Assembly (NCBI GenBank): GCA_945873955.1
Contig: CAMCFA010000003.1
Location: 1 to 64,000, forward strand
Length of the DNA: 64,000 bases
Source of the DNA: an uncultured Clostridia bacterium
Lineage (GTDB): Bacteria > Bacillota > Clostridia > Oscillospirales > Ruminococcaceae
Direction of reading: 5' to 3'
Of the stretch, positions 20,579 through 28,700 are shown one piece after another. The notes beneath the pieces are model-generated. The model was not told where the DNA came from and ran no database searches. It saw only the letters and a list, made by a program, of their open reading frames with translations. Each line of letters begins with the position of its first letter. The first letter of the stretch is position 1. Both the position numbers and the translations under genes were made by a program.

Positions 20579-21538
20579 TCAGCTCCGCTCCAGCGCCTTT
20601 GCGCACGCCCAGACGAGCTGCCGCTCCGCTTCTTCAAGGGAGCACTCAAACGCGCAGCCAGCGGCTCTCGCGTGACCTCCGCCGCCGAACTGCTGAGCTA
20701 TCGCCGCAACGTCCGCATTCTCGCTGGAACGCAGCGACGCCTTGAACAGCCCCGGCTTCTTTTCCTTGATACAAATGCCGATATCCACGCCCTCGATCTG
20801 CCGGGGTATCGCCGCAAGCGCGCCGACGTCCTCGCTGTCAATGCCCTCGATAGAGTCGATAAGCTCCTGCGTAACGTCGATCACGGCTATCTTCCCCGCG
20901 TCGTAGTAGCGTATCTTGCTAAGCACCGTCTGCTCCAGCTTCAGCCTGCCTTGGCTTTTCATGTCGAACATTGCGTAATTTATCGGCACGATATCCGCTC
21001 CCAGCTTCATCAGCTCCGCCGCGTAAACATGCGTCTGCGGAGAGGTGTTGCTGTACTTGAAGCACCCGCTGTCCGTCGCGATGCCGGTGTATAAGCAGTC
21101 CGCGATACAGGAGGTGATCTTCACCTCCGGCATGGAACTCAGCAGCTCGAACATCAGCTCGCACGCCGCCGCGTACTCCGGCGCAAGCAGCAGCCGCTCG
21201 GCGTACTCGGTGTTGCTGACGTGATGATCAATGCACAGCGCCGCCTTTTCGCCCAGCTCTCTCATGCCGTAGAGCAGCTTTGCGTCCGCAACGTCCACGG
21301 TGACTATCGTCTGCGGCTCGAACTCCTGCTGCTCTATCTCCCGGTACACATAATCGAATTTCTTCGGTATCGGGTCGGGGCAGACTGCCTTTGCTTTCTT
21401 GCCGATCTGCTGCAAAGCGCCGCACAGCGCGTACCCGCAGCCCAGCGTATCTCCGTCCGGGCTGCCGTGCATGAGGATAAGAAAGCAGTCGTTTTCCCTG
21501 AGGAATCTTCCCGCCTCGTTTAGATCAATTCTCCTCAT
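20579..21538 (-). CDS. nrnA: DHH/DHHA1 phosphoesterase (NrnA-like)
   Basis: LMHGSPDGDTLGCGYAL, CIDHHVSN, GGGGHARAAG; start set at MRRIDLNEAG. Confidence 0.9.
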   Translation of the reverse strand: MRRIDLNEAGRFLRENDCFLILMHGSPDGDTLGCGYALCGALQQIGKKAKAVCPDPIPKKFDYVYREIEQQEFEPQTIVTVDVADAKLLYGMRELGEKAALCIDHHVSNTEYAERLLLAPEYAAACELMFELLSSMPEVKITSCIADCLYTGIATDSGCFKYSNTSPQTHVYAAELMKLGADIVPINYAMFDMKSQGRLKLEQTVLSKIRYYDAGKIAVIDVTQELIDSIEGIDSEDVGALAAIPRQIEGVDIGICIKEKKPGLFKASLRSSENADVAAIAQQFGGGGHARAAGCAFECSLEEAERQLVWACAKALERS

Positions 21539-21935
21539 CAGCGACCTCCGTATCTTCCGCGTCGTTTTCGCCGTTCTCGTCGGACTGCGCCGGCTTCGGC
21601 AGATGTGCAATTATGTCGTCAATGTGTGCGCTGTATTCCAGCGAATTGTCCGGCAGGAAGATGAACTCCGGCATTTTGCGCATGCGGACTCTGCCCGCTA
21701 TCGCTTTCTTGAAGTAGCCGGAAGCGGCGGTCATGCCCTCCACAGCCTTTGCCGTTCTCCCCTCGCCGCCGAGGCACGCGATATGCACCCGGCAGTAGGA
21801 CAGGTCGCTGGTAAGCTCACAGTGGGTCACGGTGACGAAATTCTTCGCGACCCGCGGGTCTTTCACACCGCTGACCGCGGCGGAAAGCTCCCTTTTAATA
21901 TCCTCGGAAAGTCTTTTTAAGTTAAAATTAGCCAT
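21525..21935 (-). CDS. rbfA: 30S ribosome-binding factor A
   Basis: RLSEDIKRELSAAVSGVKDPRV; position after infB. Confidence 0.95.
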   Translation of the reverse strand: MANFNLKRLSEDIKRELSAAVSGVKDPRVAKNFVTVTHCELTSDLSYCRVHIACLGGEGRTAKAVEGMTAASGYFKKAIAGRVRMRKMPEFIFLPDNSLEYSAHIDDIIAHLPKPAQSDENGENDAEDTEVADEEN

Positions 21936-21960
21936 AAAACCCTCCTTGTTCAGACAGAGT

Positions 21961-24873
21961 TTAATCTCTGTATTCTTCCATCATATAAGCCTCGAAGATG
22001 TCGCCTACCTTGAAGTCGGTGAACTTTTCAAGACTGATACCGCACTCGTAGCCCGCAGCGACCTCCTTGACGGAATCCTTGAAGCGCTGGAGTCCGGCGA
22101 TCTTGTCGTCGCCGACAATGATACCGTCGCGGACGATACGAACCTGACCGTTTCTCGCCACCTTGCCGTCAAGGACATACGAACCAGCGACCATGCCGAC
22201 GTTGGTGATCTTGTAGACCTGACGCACCTCAACTCTGCCCAGCTCGACTTCTCTGAACTTAGGCGCAAGCATGCCCTTCATAGCGGCGGTGATGTCCTCG
22301 ATAGCGTCGTAGATAACGCGGTACAGACGGATCTCGATACCGTCGCGCTTTGCGTTGTCCTGTGCCGACGGGTGAGGTCTTACATTGAAGCCGACGATGA
22401 TAGCGCCGGAAGCCGCCGCCAGCATAACGTCGCTTTCGCTTACCGCGCCTACCGCGCCGTGGATAACTCTTACCCGAACCTCCTCGTTGGAGAGCTTTTC
22501 AAGCGACTGCTTTACCGCCTCGACAGAGCCTTGAACGTCCGCCTTGACGATGATCGGCAGTTCCTTTACAGTACCCTCCTCGATAGAGGAGAACAGATTG
22601 TCGAGAGTTACCTGGTGATAAGCCTTGAACTGCTCCTCTTTTGCCTCTGCGCGGCGCTTCTCTACCAGCTCGCGGGCGAGCTTCTCGTCCTCTACCGCAG
22701 CGAAGGTATCGCCCGCGGAGGGAACGTCCGCAAGACCCATGATCTCTACCGGAACAGACGGACCTGCTTCCTTGACGGTCCTGCCCTTATCGTCGCGCAT
22801 TACACGCACTCTGCCCACTGCCATACCCGCAATGAGCACATCTCCGGTGTGCAGCGTACCGTTCTGTACAAGCACGGTAGCAATAGGACCTCTGCCCTTG
22901 TCCAGCTTCGCTTCAATAACGGCGCCGGTGGCAAGTCTGTCGGGGTTTGCCTTAAGTTCCAGCACGTCCGCGGTGAGGCATACCATTTCAAGCAGGTTCT
23001 CGATACCCTCGCCGGTCTTTGCGGAAACCGGAACGCAGATAATGTCGCCGCCCCATTCCTCGCATACGAGGTCGTACTTGGTAAGTTCTTCCTTGATCTT
23101 GTCGGGATTTGCGCCCTCTTTATCCATTTTGTTGATCGCAACGATAATGGAAACTCCCGCCGCCTTAGCGTGGTTGATAGCCTCAATGGTCTGCGGCATG
23201 ATACCGTCGTCCGCAGCGACTACAAGGATAGCGATATCCGTAACGCTCGCGCCGCGTGCTCTCATAGATGTGAACGCCTCGTGACCCGGCGTATCAAGGA
23301 ACGTGATGTCCCTGCCGTTGATCTGCACTCTGTACGCGCCGATGTGCTGGGTGATACCGCCCGCCTCGGTGGAGGTAACGCTTGCATGTCTGATATAGTC
23401 CAGCAGAGAGGTCTTGCCGTGGTCAACGTGACCCATAACAACAACCACAGGGCTGCGGGGCTGGAGGCTCGCGGGATCGTCGGGAGTGTCCTCAAACAAA
23501 CGCTCCTCGATAGTCACAACGACTTCCTTCTCTACCTTAGCGCCCAGATCCTCGGCAACAAGTGACGCAGTATCGAAGTCGATAGTTTCGTTGAGGTTAG
23601 CCATAACTCCGAGATTGAACAGCTTCTTTATGACCTCGGTAGCGGTGACTTTAAGTCTTGAAGCCAGCTCGGACACCACGATCTCGTCCGGGATCTGTAC
23701 CTTGAGCTGCTGCTTTCTCGCGCGCTCCAGCTCCAGCCTTTTCAGCTTCTGAGCCTCGGTCTCGCGCTTTGAGCTGAACTGCTTGCCCTTGTTCTGGGAC
23801 TTCTGCTGGATCTTCTGCTTGCGCTGGAAGCTGTCGTTACCCATTCTGTTCGCGGGGGCGATAGTTTCGTAGCGCTCGTTGTACTTGTCAAGCTCAACGT
23901 AGCTGCCGCGGGTATCGACCATCTTGGTGACCTGCTCGCCGCGCTGAACAGCCTCGCCCTTCTGCTTCTGCATGGGGGGAGTGTTCACCTTGATCTTTGA
24001 AGAGTCGATAGCCGGCTTCTGCATAGACGGCTTTGAGCTTGCCAGCGGATTTACCTGCTCCCTGCGCGGCTCGCGATTGTCGCGGTTATCGCGGCTGAAG
24101 CCGTTTCTGTCGCCGGGTCTGCCGTTATTGAACTGCGGACGGTCGCCGTTCCTGTTATTGTTGAACTGCGGTCTGTCGCCGTTTCTGTTATTGTTGAACT
24201 GCGGACGATCGCCGTTCCTGTTGTTATTGAACTGTGGTCTGTCGCCGTTTCTGTTGTTAGACTGCGGTCTGTCGCCGGGTCTGCCGTCACGGTTGAACTG
24301 CGGCTTGTCGCCGGGTTTGCCGTCACGGGTGTTCTGGAGTCTGTCGCCCTCGGTTTTCGGCTTGGGAGCTGCGGGCTTCTGCTCTGCCTTAGGAGCAGGC
24401 TTGGCTTCTGTCTTAGGCTCTGCCTTTTCCTCCGCCTTAGGCTCTGCCTTGACTTCCGGCTTGGCTTCAGCCTTTACCTCCGGCTTAGGCTCTGCCTTTG
24501 CCGCAGGATCTGCCTCCTTGCTTTCCTCCTTAGCTGCGGGAGCAGCGGGAGCGGCAGGTGTAGCAGCCTCAGCGGGAGCAGCGGGAGCTTCTTCCTTTTT
24601 AGCCGCAGCCTTTTTCTTTGCTGCGGGCTTCTTTTCTTCTTCCTTGGGCTTTTCGGTCTTTACCCCCGCGGTAACCTTGTAATACTCGTCGAAGCTCTTT
24701 ACCTCGTGCTTTCTGGAATAAACCTCCAGCACATAGCTTACCTCCTGATCGGTAAGCGAGGTCTGAGCCTTCTTAGCGCCCTCAAACGCTCCTTCAAGGA
24801 GCTTTATGACTTCACTGCGGTCAACGCCGATATCAGCCGCAATATCCTGTACACGATATTTTTTGTTTGGCAA
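21961..24873 (-). CDS. infB: Translation initiation factor IF-2
   Basis: [31 protein letters not shown]; long repetitive N-terminal region. Confidence 0.97.
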   Translation of the reverse strand: MPNKKYRVQDIAADIGVDRSEVIKLLEGAFEGAKKAQTSLTDQEVSYVLEVYSRKHEVKSFDEYYKVTAGVKTEKPKEEEKKPAAKKKAAAKKEEAPAAPAEAATPAAPAAPAAKEESKEADPAAKAEPKPEVKAEAKPEVKAEPKAEEKAEPKTEAKPAPKAEQKPAAPKPKTEGDRLQNTRDGKPGDKPQFNRDGRPGDRPQSNNRNGDRPQFNNNRNGDRPQFNNNRNGDRPQFNNNRNGDRPQFNNGRPGDRNGFSRDNRDNREPRREQVNPLASSKPSMQKPAIDSSKIKVNTPPMQKQKGEAVQRGEQVTKMVDTRGSYVELDKYNERYETIAPANRMGNDSFQRKQKIQQKSQNKGKQFSSKRETEAQKLKRLELERARKQQLKVQIPDEIVVSELASRLKVTATEVIKKLFNLGVMANLNETIDFDTASLVAEDLGAKVEKEVVVTIEERLFEDTPDDPASLQPRSPVVVVMGHVDHGKTSLLDYIRHASVTSTEAGGITQHIGAYRVQINGRDITFLDTPGHEAFTSMRARGASVTDIAILVVAADDGIMPQTIEAINHAKAAGVSIIVAINKMDKEGANPDKIKEELTKYDLVCEEWGGDIICVPVSAKTGEGIENLLEMVCLTADVLELKANPDRLATGAVIEAKLDKGRGPIATVLVQNGTLHTGDVLIAGMAVGRVRVMRDDKGRTVKEAGPSVPVEIMGLADVPSAGDTFAAVEDEKLARELVEKRRAEAKEEQFKAYHQVTLDNLFSSIEEGTVKELPIIVKADVQGSVEAVKQSLEKLSNEEVRVRVIHGAVGAVSESDVMLAAASGAIIVGFNVRPHPSAQDNAKRDGIEIRLYRVIYDAIEDITAAMKGMLAPKFREVELGRVEVRQVYKITNVGMVAGSYVLDGKVARNGQVRIVRDGIIVGDDKIAGLQRFKDSVKEVAAGYECGISLEKFTDFKVGDIFEAYMMEEYRD
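24106..24320 (-). repeat. In-frame tandem repeat (about 33-bp unit, [11 protein letters not shown]) in the IF-2 N-terminus
   Basis: Successive degenerate copies of aactgcggacggtcgccgttcctgttattgttg. Confidence 0.85.
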
Positions 24874-24890
24874 TGTAACTTTCCTCCATA

Positions 24891-25202
24891 TTAGTTCTTG
24901 TCTGTTATATGTTTCGTAATTGAGCCGTATAAACCTGCGTCAAGCACCAGAAAAATGCCTGTTCGCTTTCCGACGGCGTCCTTTGCGTCGTCCATGATGA
25001 AATCACCGGTAACGACCGGAGTGCCGCTCTTCTCCGCTTGAAAACGGATCTCCTTTTCTGTCTTGGGCGACAGATCCGCCGCCAGTATCAGTCCCGCTGC
25101 CTTTGACTTTGGTGCGGACATCTCCTGCACTGCTGCGTCGAAGCCTATGACCAGCTTCCCCGCACGGCGGCAAAGGCATATCGTCGAAAGTTCCTTATTG
25201 AT
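24891..25202 (-). CDS. ylxQ: L7Ae/YlxQ-family RNA-binding protein; likely start is a non-canonical ATC codon
   Basis: In-frame extension upstream of the tracked start reads (ATC)[27 protein letters not shown]..., the conserved YlxQ N-terminus; SD AAAAGGAG 10 nt upstream; ATC overlaps the ylxR stop. Confidence 0.8.
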   Translation of the reverse strand: MNKELSTICLCRRAGKLVIGFDAAVQEMSAPKSKAAGLILAADLSPKTEKEIRFQAEKSGTPVVTGDFIMDDAKDAVGKRTGIFLVLDAGLYGSITKHITDKN

Positions 25203-25464
25203 CCGAGGTCAGCTCCTTTTCAAGAATTTCGTATATTTCATCGGGTATGGCGCATTTCAGTCCGCGCTCCAGCTTTCTGCCCTTTCTCGCAAGCTCCAGA
25301 CAAGCTAGGTTACGGCAGAGATACGCGCCGCGTCCGGCTTTTTTCCCCGTGAGGTCAACGGAGATCTCTCCGTCCTTGCTGCGTACTACCCTCACAGCTC
25401 CTTTTTTTCCTATCATTTCACCGCAGCCTATGCATTTGCGCAGCGGAATGTGCTTTTCCTGCAT
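25195..25464 (-). CDS. ylxR: YlxR (DUF448) family protein
   Basis: IPLRKCIGCGEMIGKKGAVRVV...GRGAYLCRN; between nusA and ylxQ. Confidence 0.93.
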   Translation of the reverse strand: MQEKHIPLRKCIGCGEMIGKKGAVRVVRSKDGEISVDLTGKKAGRGAYLCRNLACLELARKGRKLERGLKCAIPDEIYEILEKELTSDQ

Positions 25465-25474
25465 AAAACGCTCC

Positions 25475-26698
25475 TTAACCCTCCGGCTGTGCTTCGGCAG
25501 CCTCTTGAGCCTCGCTCACTGCCTCGGTCTGCTCCTCGGCAGCCTCCTCCGGTTCTTCCTCCGGCGGGTACTCAATGACCTCTAAGTCCTCCGGAGTCAC
25601 CTTGCTCTCCGCCTTGATGTCGATCTTGAAGCCGGTGAGCTTCGCCGCCAGAAGCGCGTTCTGACCCTTGTTGCCGATAGCAAGCGAAAGCTGGTTGTCG
25701 GGAACTATCGCCTTGCAGGCTCTGACATGCGGATCGTTGATGACCACCCGGAGCACCTCGGCGGGCTTGAGCGCCTGCTTGATGAACTCCTCGGGATCCT
25801 CGCTGTAAAGAACAACGTCCACCTTTTCGCCCTTTAGTTCCTTAGTCACTGCATTAATTCTGTTCTTCTGAGTACCGATACATGCGCCTACCGCGTCAAC
25901 ATTCGGGTCGTTGCTGATCACCGCGATCTTGGAGCGGGATCCGGGAGCGCGGCTGACTGCCTTGATCTCCACAGTTCCGTCGTAGATCTCCGGGCACTCC
26001 AGCTCGAACAGGCGCTTGATAAGACCCTTGTCCGTTCTTGTGATACGCAGGGACTGCTTCTTCGCGCCCTCCTTGTACTCCTTGGAAACGCCGGTGATGA
26101 ACACCTTGATGATGTCGCCGACATGCAGCGTTTCGCCGGGGATCTGGTCTGCTCTCATCAGAAGCACCTCGTTGTGGTTTACTTCGATAGTCGCGTGACC
26201 GGTCTTGGGCTCTATTCTTGTAACAACAGCGGAGACCGCCTCGTTCTCGTACTCGCCCCACATCTCGCTGAGCTGCTGGCGCTCGACGTCCCGGAAGCCC
26301 TGCTTGATAAGATCCTTCGCGTTCTTTGCGGCGATACGCTTGAATTCGTGGGTGTCTATCGGCACTCTGATCTTGTCGCCGACCTCTGCCGCGGGATTGA
26401 TCTTGCGCGCTTCCTCCAGCACGATCTCTATCTCCGGCTCGTACAGAGTGTCAACTACCTCGATTACCTCTTTAAGTACGCTCACGTCGAAAATTTCCTT
26501 TTCAAGGTCGATATTGACGAAAACCACCTCGCTGTCCTTGTCCTCAAGGTGCATGTTGGTTTTCAGGCTCTTTTCGATCGCGTTCTTGATCTTTGATACA
26601 AAAACGTCCTCGCTTATGCCCTTTTCCTTCGCGTAGTCAGCCAGCGCAATGAAAAAATCCTTGATGTCGTCCTTGGGCTGTGCCTTTTTCTTAGCCAT
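25475..26698 (-). CDS. nusA: Transcription termination/antitermination factor NusA
   Basis: S1/KH architecture; APGSRSKIAVISNDPNVDAVGACIGTQKNRI. Confidence 0.96.
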   Translation of the reverse strand: MAKKKAQPKDDIKDFFIALADYAKEKGISEDVFVSKIKNAIEKSLKTNMHLEDKDSEVVFVNIDLEKEIFDVSVLKEVIEVVDTLYEPEIEIVLEEARKINPAAEVGDKIRVPIDTHEFKRIAAKNAKDLIKQGFRDVERQQLSEMWGEYENEAVSAVVTRIEPKTGHATIEVNHNEVLLMRADQIPGETLHVGDIIKVFITGVSKEYKEGAKKQSLRITRTDKGLIKRLFELECPEIYDGTVEIKAVSRAPGSRSKIAVISNDPNVDAVGACIGTQKNRINAVTKELKGEKVDVVLYSEDPEEFIKQALKPAEVLRVVINDPHVRACKAIVPDNQLSLAIGNKGQNALLAAKLTGFKIDIKAESKVTPEDLEVIEYPPEEEPEEAAEEQTEAVSEAQEAAEAQPEG

Positions 26699-26739
26699 TT
26701 TCCGTTATTCCTCCATTAAATAAAAATAGTAAGCCGCGG

Positions 26740-27246
26740 TCACTTCCCGCTGTCAAGCAGGTCGTAATCGTCAAAATCGTCATAATTTATTGCAGAAACC
26801 TCGGCAATAGGCAGCGCCAGCTCGCCGAAATCTCCTGTAACCGTAATTTTCTCCCCGTCGAAGCCCCCAAGCACGCAGCTGAACGCCTTTGACGGCGCGG
26901 CCTCGCACAGCTTGTAGGTCTTGACCTTTATCTTCTTTCCGACAGCCAGCGGAAGCTGCGCCAGCCGCCTTACGGAGCGCTCCAGCCCGGCGGAGCCTAC
27001 CTCCAGATAATCTATCCTGTCGATGAAGTCCTGCTTGTCTATCTCGGCGTTTATCAGCCCGTCGATCGACTCGCAGTCGTCGATAGAAATGCCCTCCGGC
27101 TTGTCGATGAAAATGCGCAAATACCACTTCGCGCCCTCTTTGACGAACCAAACGTCCCACAGCGTATAGCCATGGCTCTCGACTATCGGTCTAACCGCAG
27201 CCTCAGCCGCAGCCTCTATCGTGCTGAAGCCCTTTGCAAGTGCCAT
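26740..27246 (-). CDS. rimP: Ribosome maturation factor RimP
   Basis: LWDVWFVKEGAKWYLRIFIDKPEGISIDDC; start at MALAKGF with SD AAAGGAG. Confidence 0.94.
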   Translation of the reverse strand: MALAKGFSTIEAAAEAAVRPIVESHGYTLWDVWFVKEGAKWYLRIFIDKPEGISIDDCESIDGLINAEIDKQDFIDRIDYLEVGSAGLERSVRRLAQLPLAVGKKIKVKTYKLCEAAPSKAFSCVLGGFDGEKITVTGDFGELALPIAEVSAINYDDFDDYDLLDSGK

Positions 27247-27356
27247 TAAGACAGCTCCTTTCTGTTCAGCGGGGATCTCGTTATCAGCGGAAAATCCCCC
27301 AATCAAAACTTAAAGACTGGAGCGAAACCCCAGTCTTTAGTCTAATCTATCTTACT
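27247..27356 (-). promoter_or_regulatory. Structured 5' leader of the rimP-nusA operon
   Basis: Minus-strand stems AAAGACTGG/CCAGTCTTT (about 27312-27338) and GGGGAT/ATCCCC (27271-27299) between promoter and rimP SD. Confidence 0.6.
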
Positions 27357-27362
27357 TTACTT

Positions 27363-27391
27363 ATTATATCACGTTTTTTCAAGAAAATCAA
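27363..27391 (-). promoter_or_regulatory. SigA-type promoter TTGATT-17-TATAAT for the rimP-nusA-infB operon
   Basis: On the minus strand TTGATT (27386-27391), 17-nt spacer, TATAAT (27363-27368). Confidence 0.75.
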
Positions 27392-27493
27392 TAGGTTTTT
27401 AAAAAAACTACATAAAAAAACAATTATTATGATTAAGATGTACCCTCTTTCATCTTTTGTCATTGTCTTTCTAAGATTTTCACAAAGAATCCC

Positions 27494-27522
27494 TTGACAT
27501 ACATGATTTTTCGTGATATAAT
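27494..27522 (+). promoter_or_regulatory. Perfect-consensus SigA promoter TTGACA-17-TATAAT
   Basis: TTGACA 27494-27499; TATAAT 27517-27522. Confidence 0.88.
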
Positions 27523-27545
27523 GCGTATGAAAAGAGGTGACTGAA

Positions 27546-28070
27546 ATAGATCAGACAAACATGCTACTAGAACTATACAACCGTATCATTACCCTTGAAA
27601 GGAGAGTTGACGAATTAGAGAAACAACACAATAGCGGAAATCCCTCGATCGCGTCGCCGGCACAATATCCGCCACGTCAAGCGTCAAGCACCACGACCAG
27701 CCAATACACCCCAAAATACGAAAAAGACAACACACAATATTTATTCAATGGAATACCCTACGGAAAAGGGCGGCTTGTGTTGGCGGTGGTAAAAAAATAC
27801 TTTTCCGACAATCCGGGAATGAATGCAATTGAGCTTACCTCCTCTTTCAACCCAAAACTGCAAGGTTCTCTCGGTGTAGTCAGGGTACTAGATGAAGCAA
27901 TGAATGAATGCTCGGATTACAAAAGGCGTTTCTTCACAAGAAGTGATGAAATAATCCATACATCAACCGGCGACTGTGTGGTTTGCAGCCAATGGGGAAA
28001 ATTCAATATCGGCAAATTTATATCTCGAGCCACAGAATTGGGATATACCATCACTACAATTCAATTTTAG
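27546..28070 (+). CDS. Hypothetical accessory protein: N-terminal coiled coil, linker, about 95-aa C-terminal globular domain
   Basis: ORF-track frame 27537-28070; start uncertain (GTG 27537, or ATA 27546 placed 5 nt after SD AGAGGTGA); AT-rich. Confidence 0.75.
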   Translation: MDQTNMLLELYNRIITLERRVDELEKQHNSGNPSIASPAQYPPRQASSTTTSQYTPKYEKDNTQYLFNGIPYGKGRLVLAVVKKYFSDNPGMNAIELTSSFNPKLQGSLGVVRVLDEAMNECSDYKRRFFTRSDEIIHTSTGDCVVCSQWGKFNIGKFISRATELGYTITTIQF

Positions 28071-28085
28071 AAAGGAATAACAACT

Positions 28086-28352
28086 ATGTACGATACATTT
28101 TACAACTACCTTGTTTCAGCAGGATACAAAGAATATACCCCTTCAGGAAGAAAAGGAACAGTTTACAGCTACTGCTACGCCATTGAAAAAGTTCTTGATA
28201 ATGAGGGCATTTCTTGGCAAACACTTTTCGAAAAAATCAAACAGATTATTGTAAAATATGATCAGGGCGGTATCTACGAGGATTTCGGGAACAGATCTAA
28301 CCGCACCGTAATCAATGCATTAAGAGCTTTTGAAAAATTCTGCGAAAGATGA
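28086..28352 (+). CDS. Small hypothetical accessory protein, 88 aa
   Basis: SD-like agaaaggaataac upstream of ATG 28086; co-directional with the previous ORF. Confidence 0.75.
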   Translation: MYDTFYNYLVSAGYKEYTPSGRKGTVYSYCYAIEKVLDNEGISWQTLFEKIKQIIVKYDQGGIYEDFGNRSNRTVINALRAFEKFCER

Positions 28353-28373
28353 CTAGCATTTTTTATCCATGTC

Positions 28374-28402
28374 TTGACAACAAACCGAAATAGTGCTATA
28401 AT
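28374..28402 (+). promoter_or_regulatory. Perfect-consensus SigA promoter TTGACA-17-TATAAT for the T-box/proS transcript
   Basis: TTGACA 28374-28379; TATAAT 28397-28402. Confidence 0.88.
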
Positions 28403-28407
28403 AAAAC

Positions 28408-28664
28408 ACAGTGAATACGAAAAGCTGTGACAAGAAACAGTAGGCAGTGCTGATATCCCAGAGAAACGGCGGCTGGTGCGAGCCGTTATTGAGGTTCTGC
28501 CGAACCCGTCTTTTAGCTGCGCCCGGAACCCGGATCATACCCGGCAGTAAGCGGCGCCGGCGCTCCCGTTATCGAGCCGGAGTGCGGACATGCGTCCGAA
28601 TTCAGGTGGTACCACGGACTGTGTACAAGTTCGCCCTGAGCCATACGGCTTGGGGCTTTTTGTA
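28408..28664 (+). promoter_or_regulatory. T-box riboswitch leader of proS
   Basis: AG(G)TGGTACCACGG T-box sequence at 28603-28617; AGTA element in CAGTAGGCAG; GAACCCG with proline codons; downstream terminator. Confidence 0.9.
28634..28662 (+). terminator. T-box regulated terminator
   Basis: GCCCTGAGCC atac GGCTTGGGGC TTTTT. Confidence 0.8.
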
Positions 28665-28700
28665 TTCTTACGAACCATAAAAAGGAAAGGACTACACGAA

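Noticed and set aside
21832-23565. 577-aa plus-strand ORF antisense to infB
   Set aside because: Shadow ORF opposite a highly conserved coding gene; composition (His/Arg/Val/Asn-rich antisense pattern) and no SD or promoter.
28590-28700. Tracked N-terminal extension of proS (MRPNSGGTTDCVQVRPEPYG...)
   Set aside because: This segment is the T-box antiterminator/terminator; the genuine start is ATG 28701 after aaaggaaagg.
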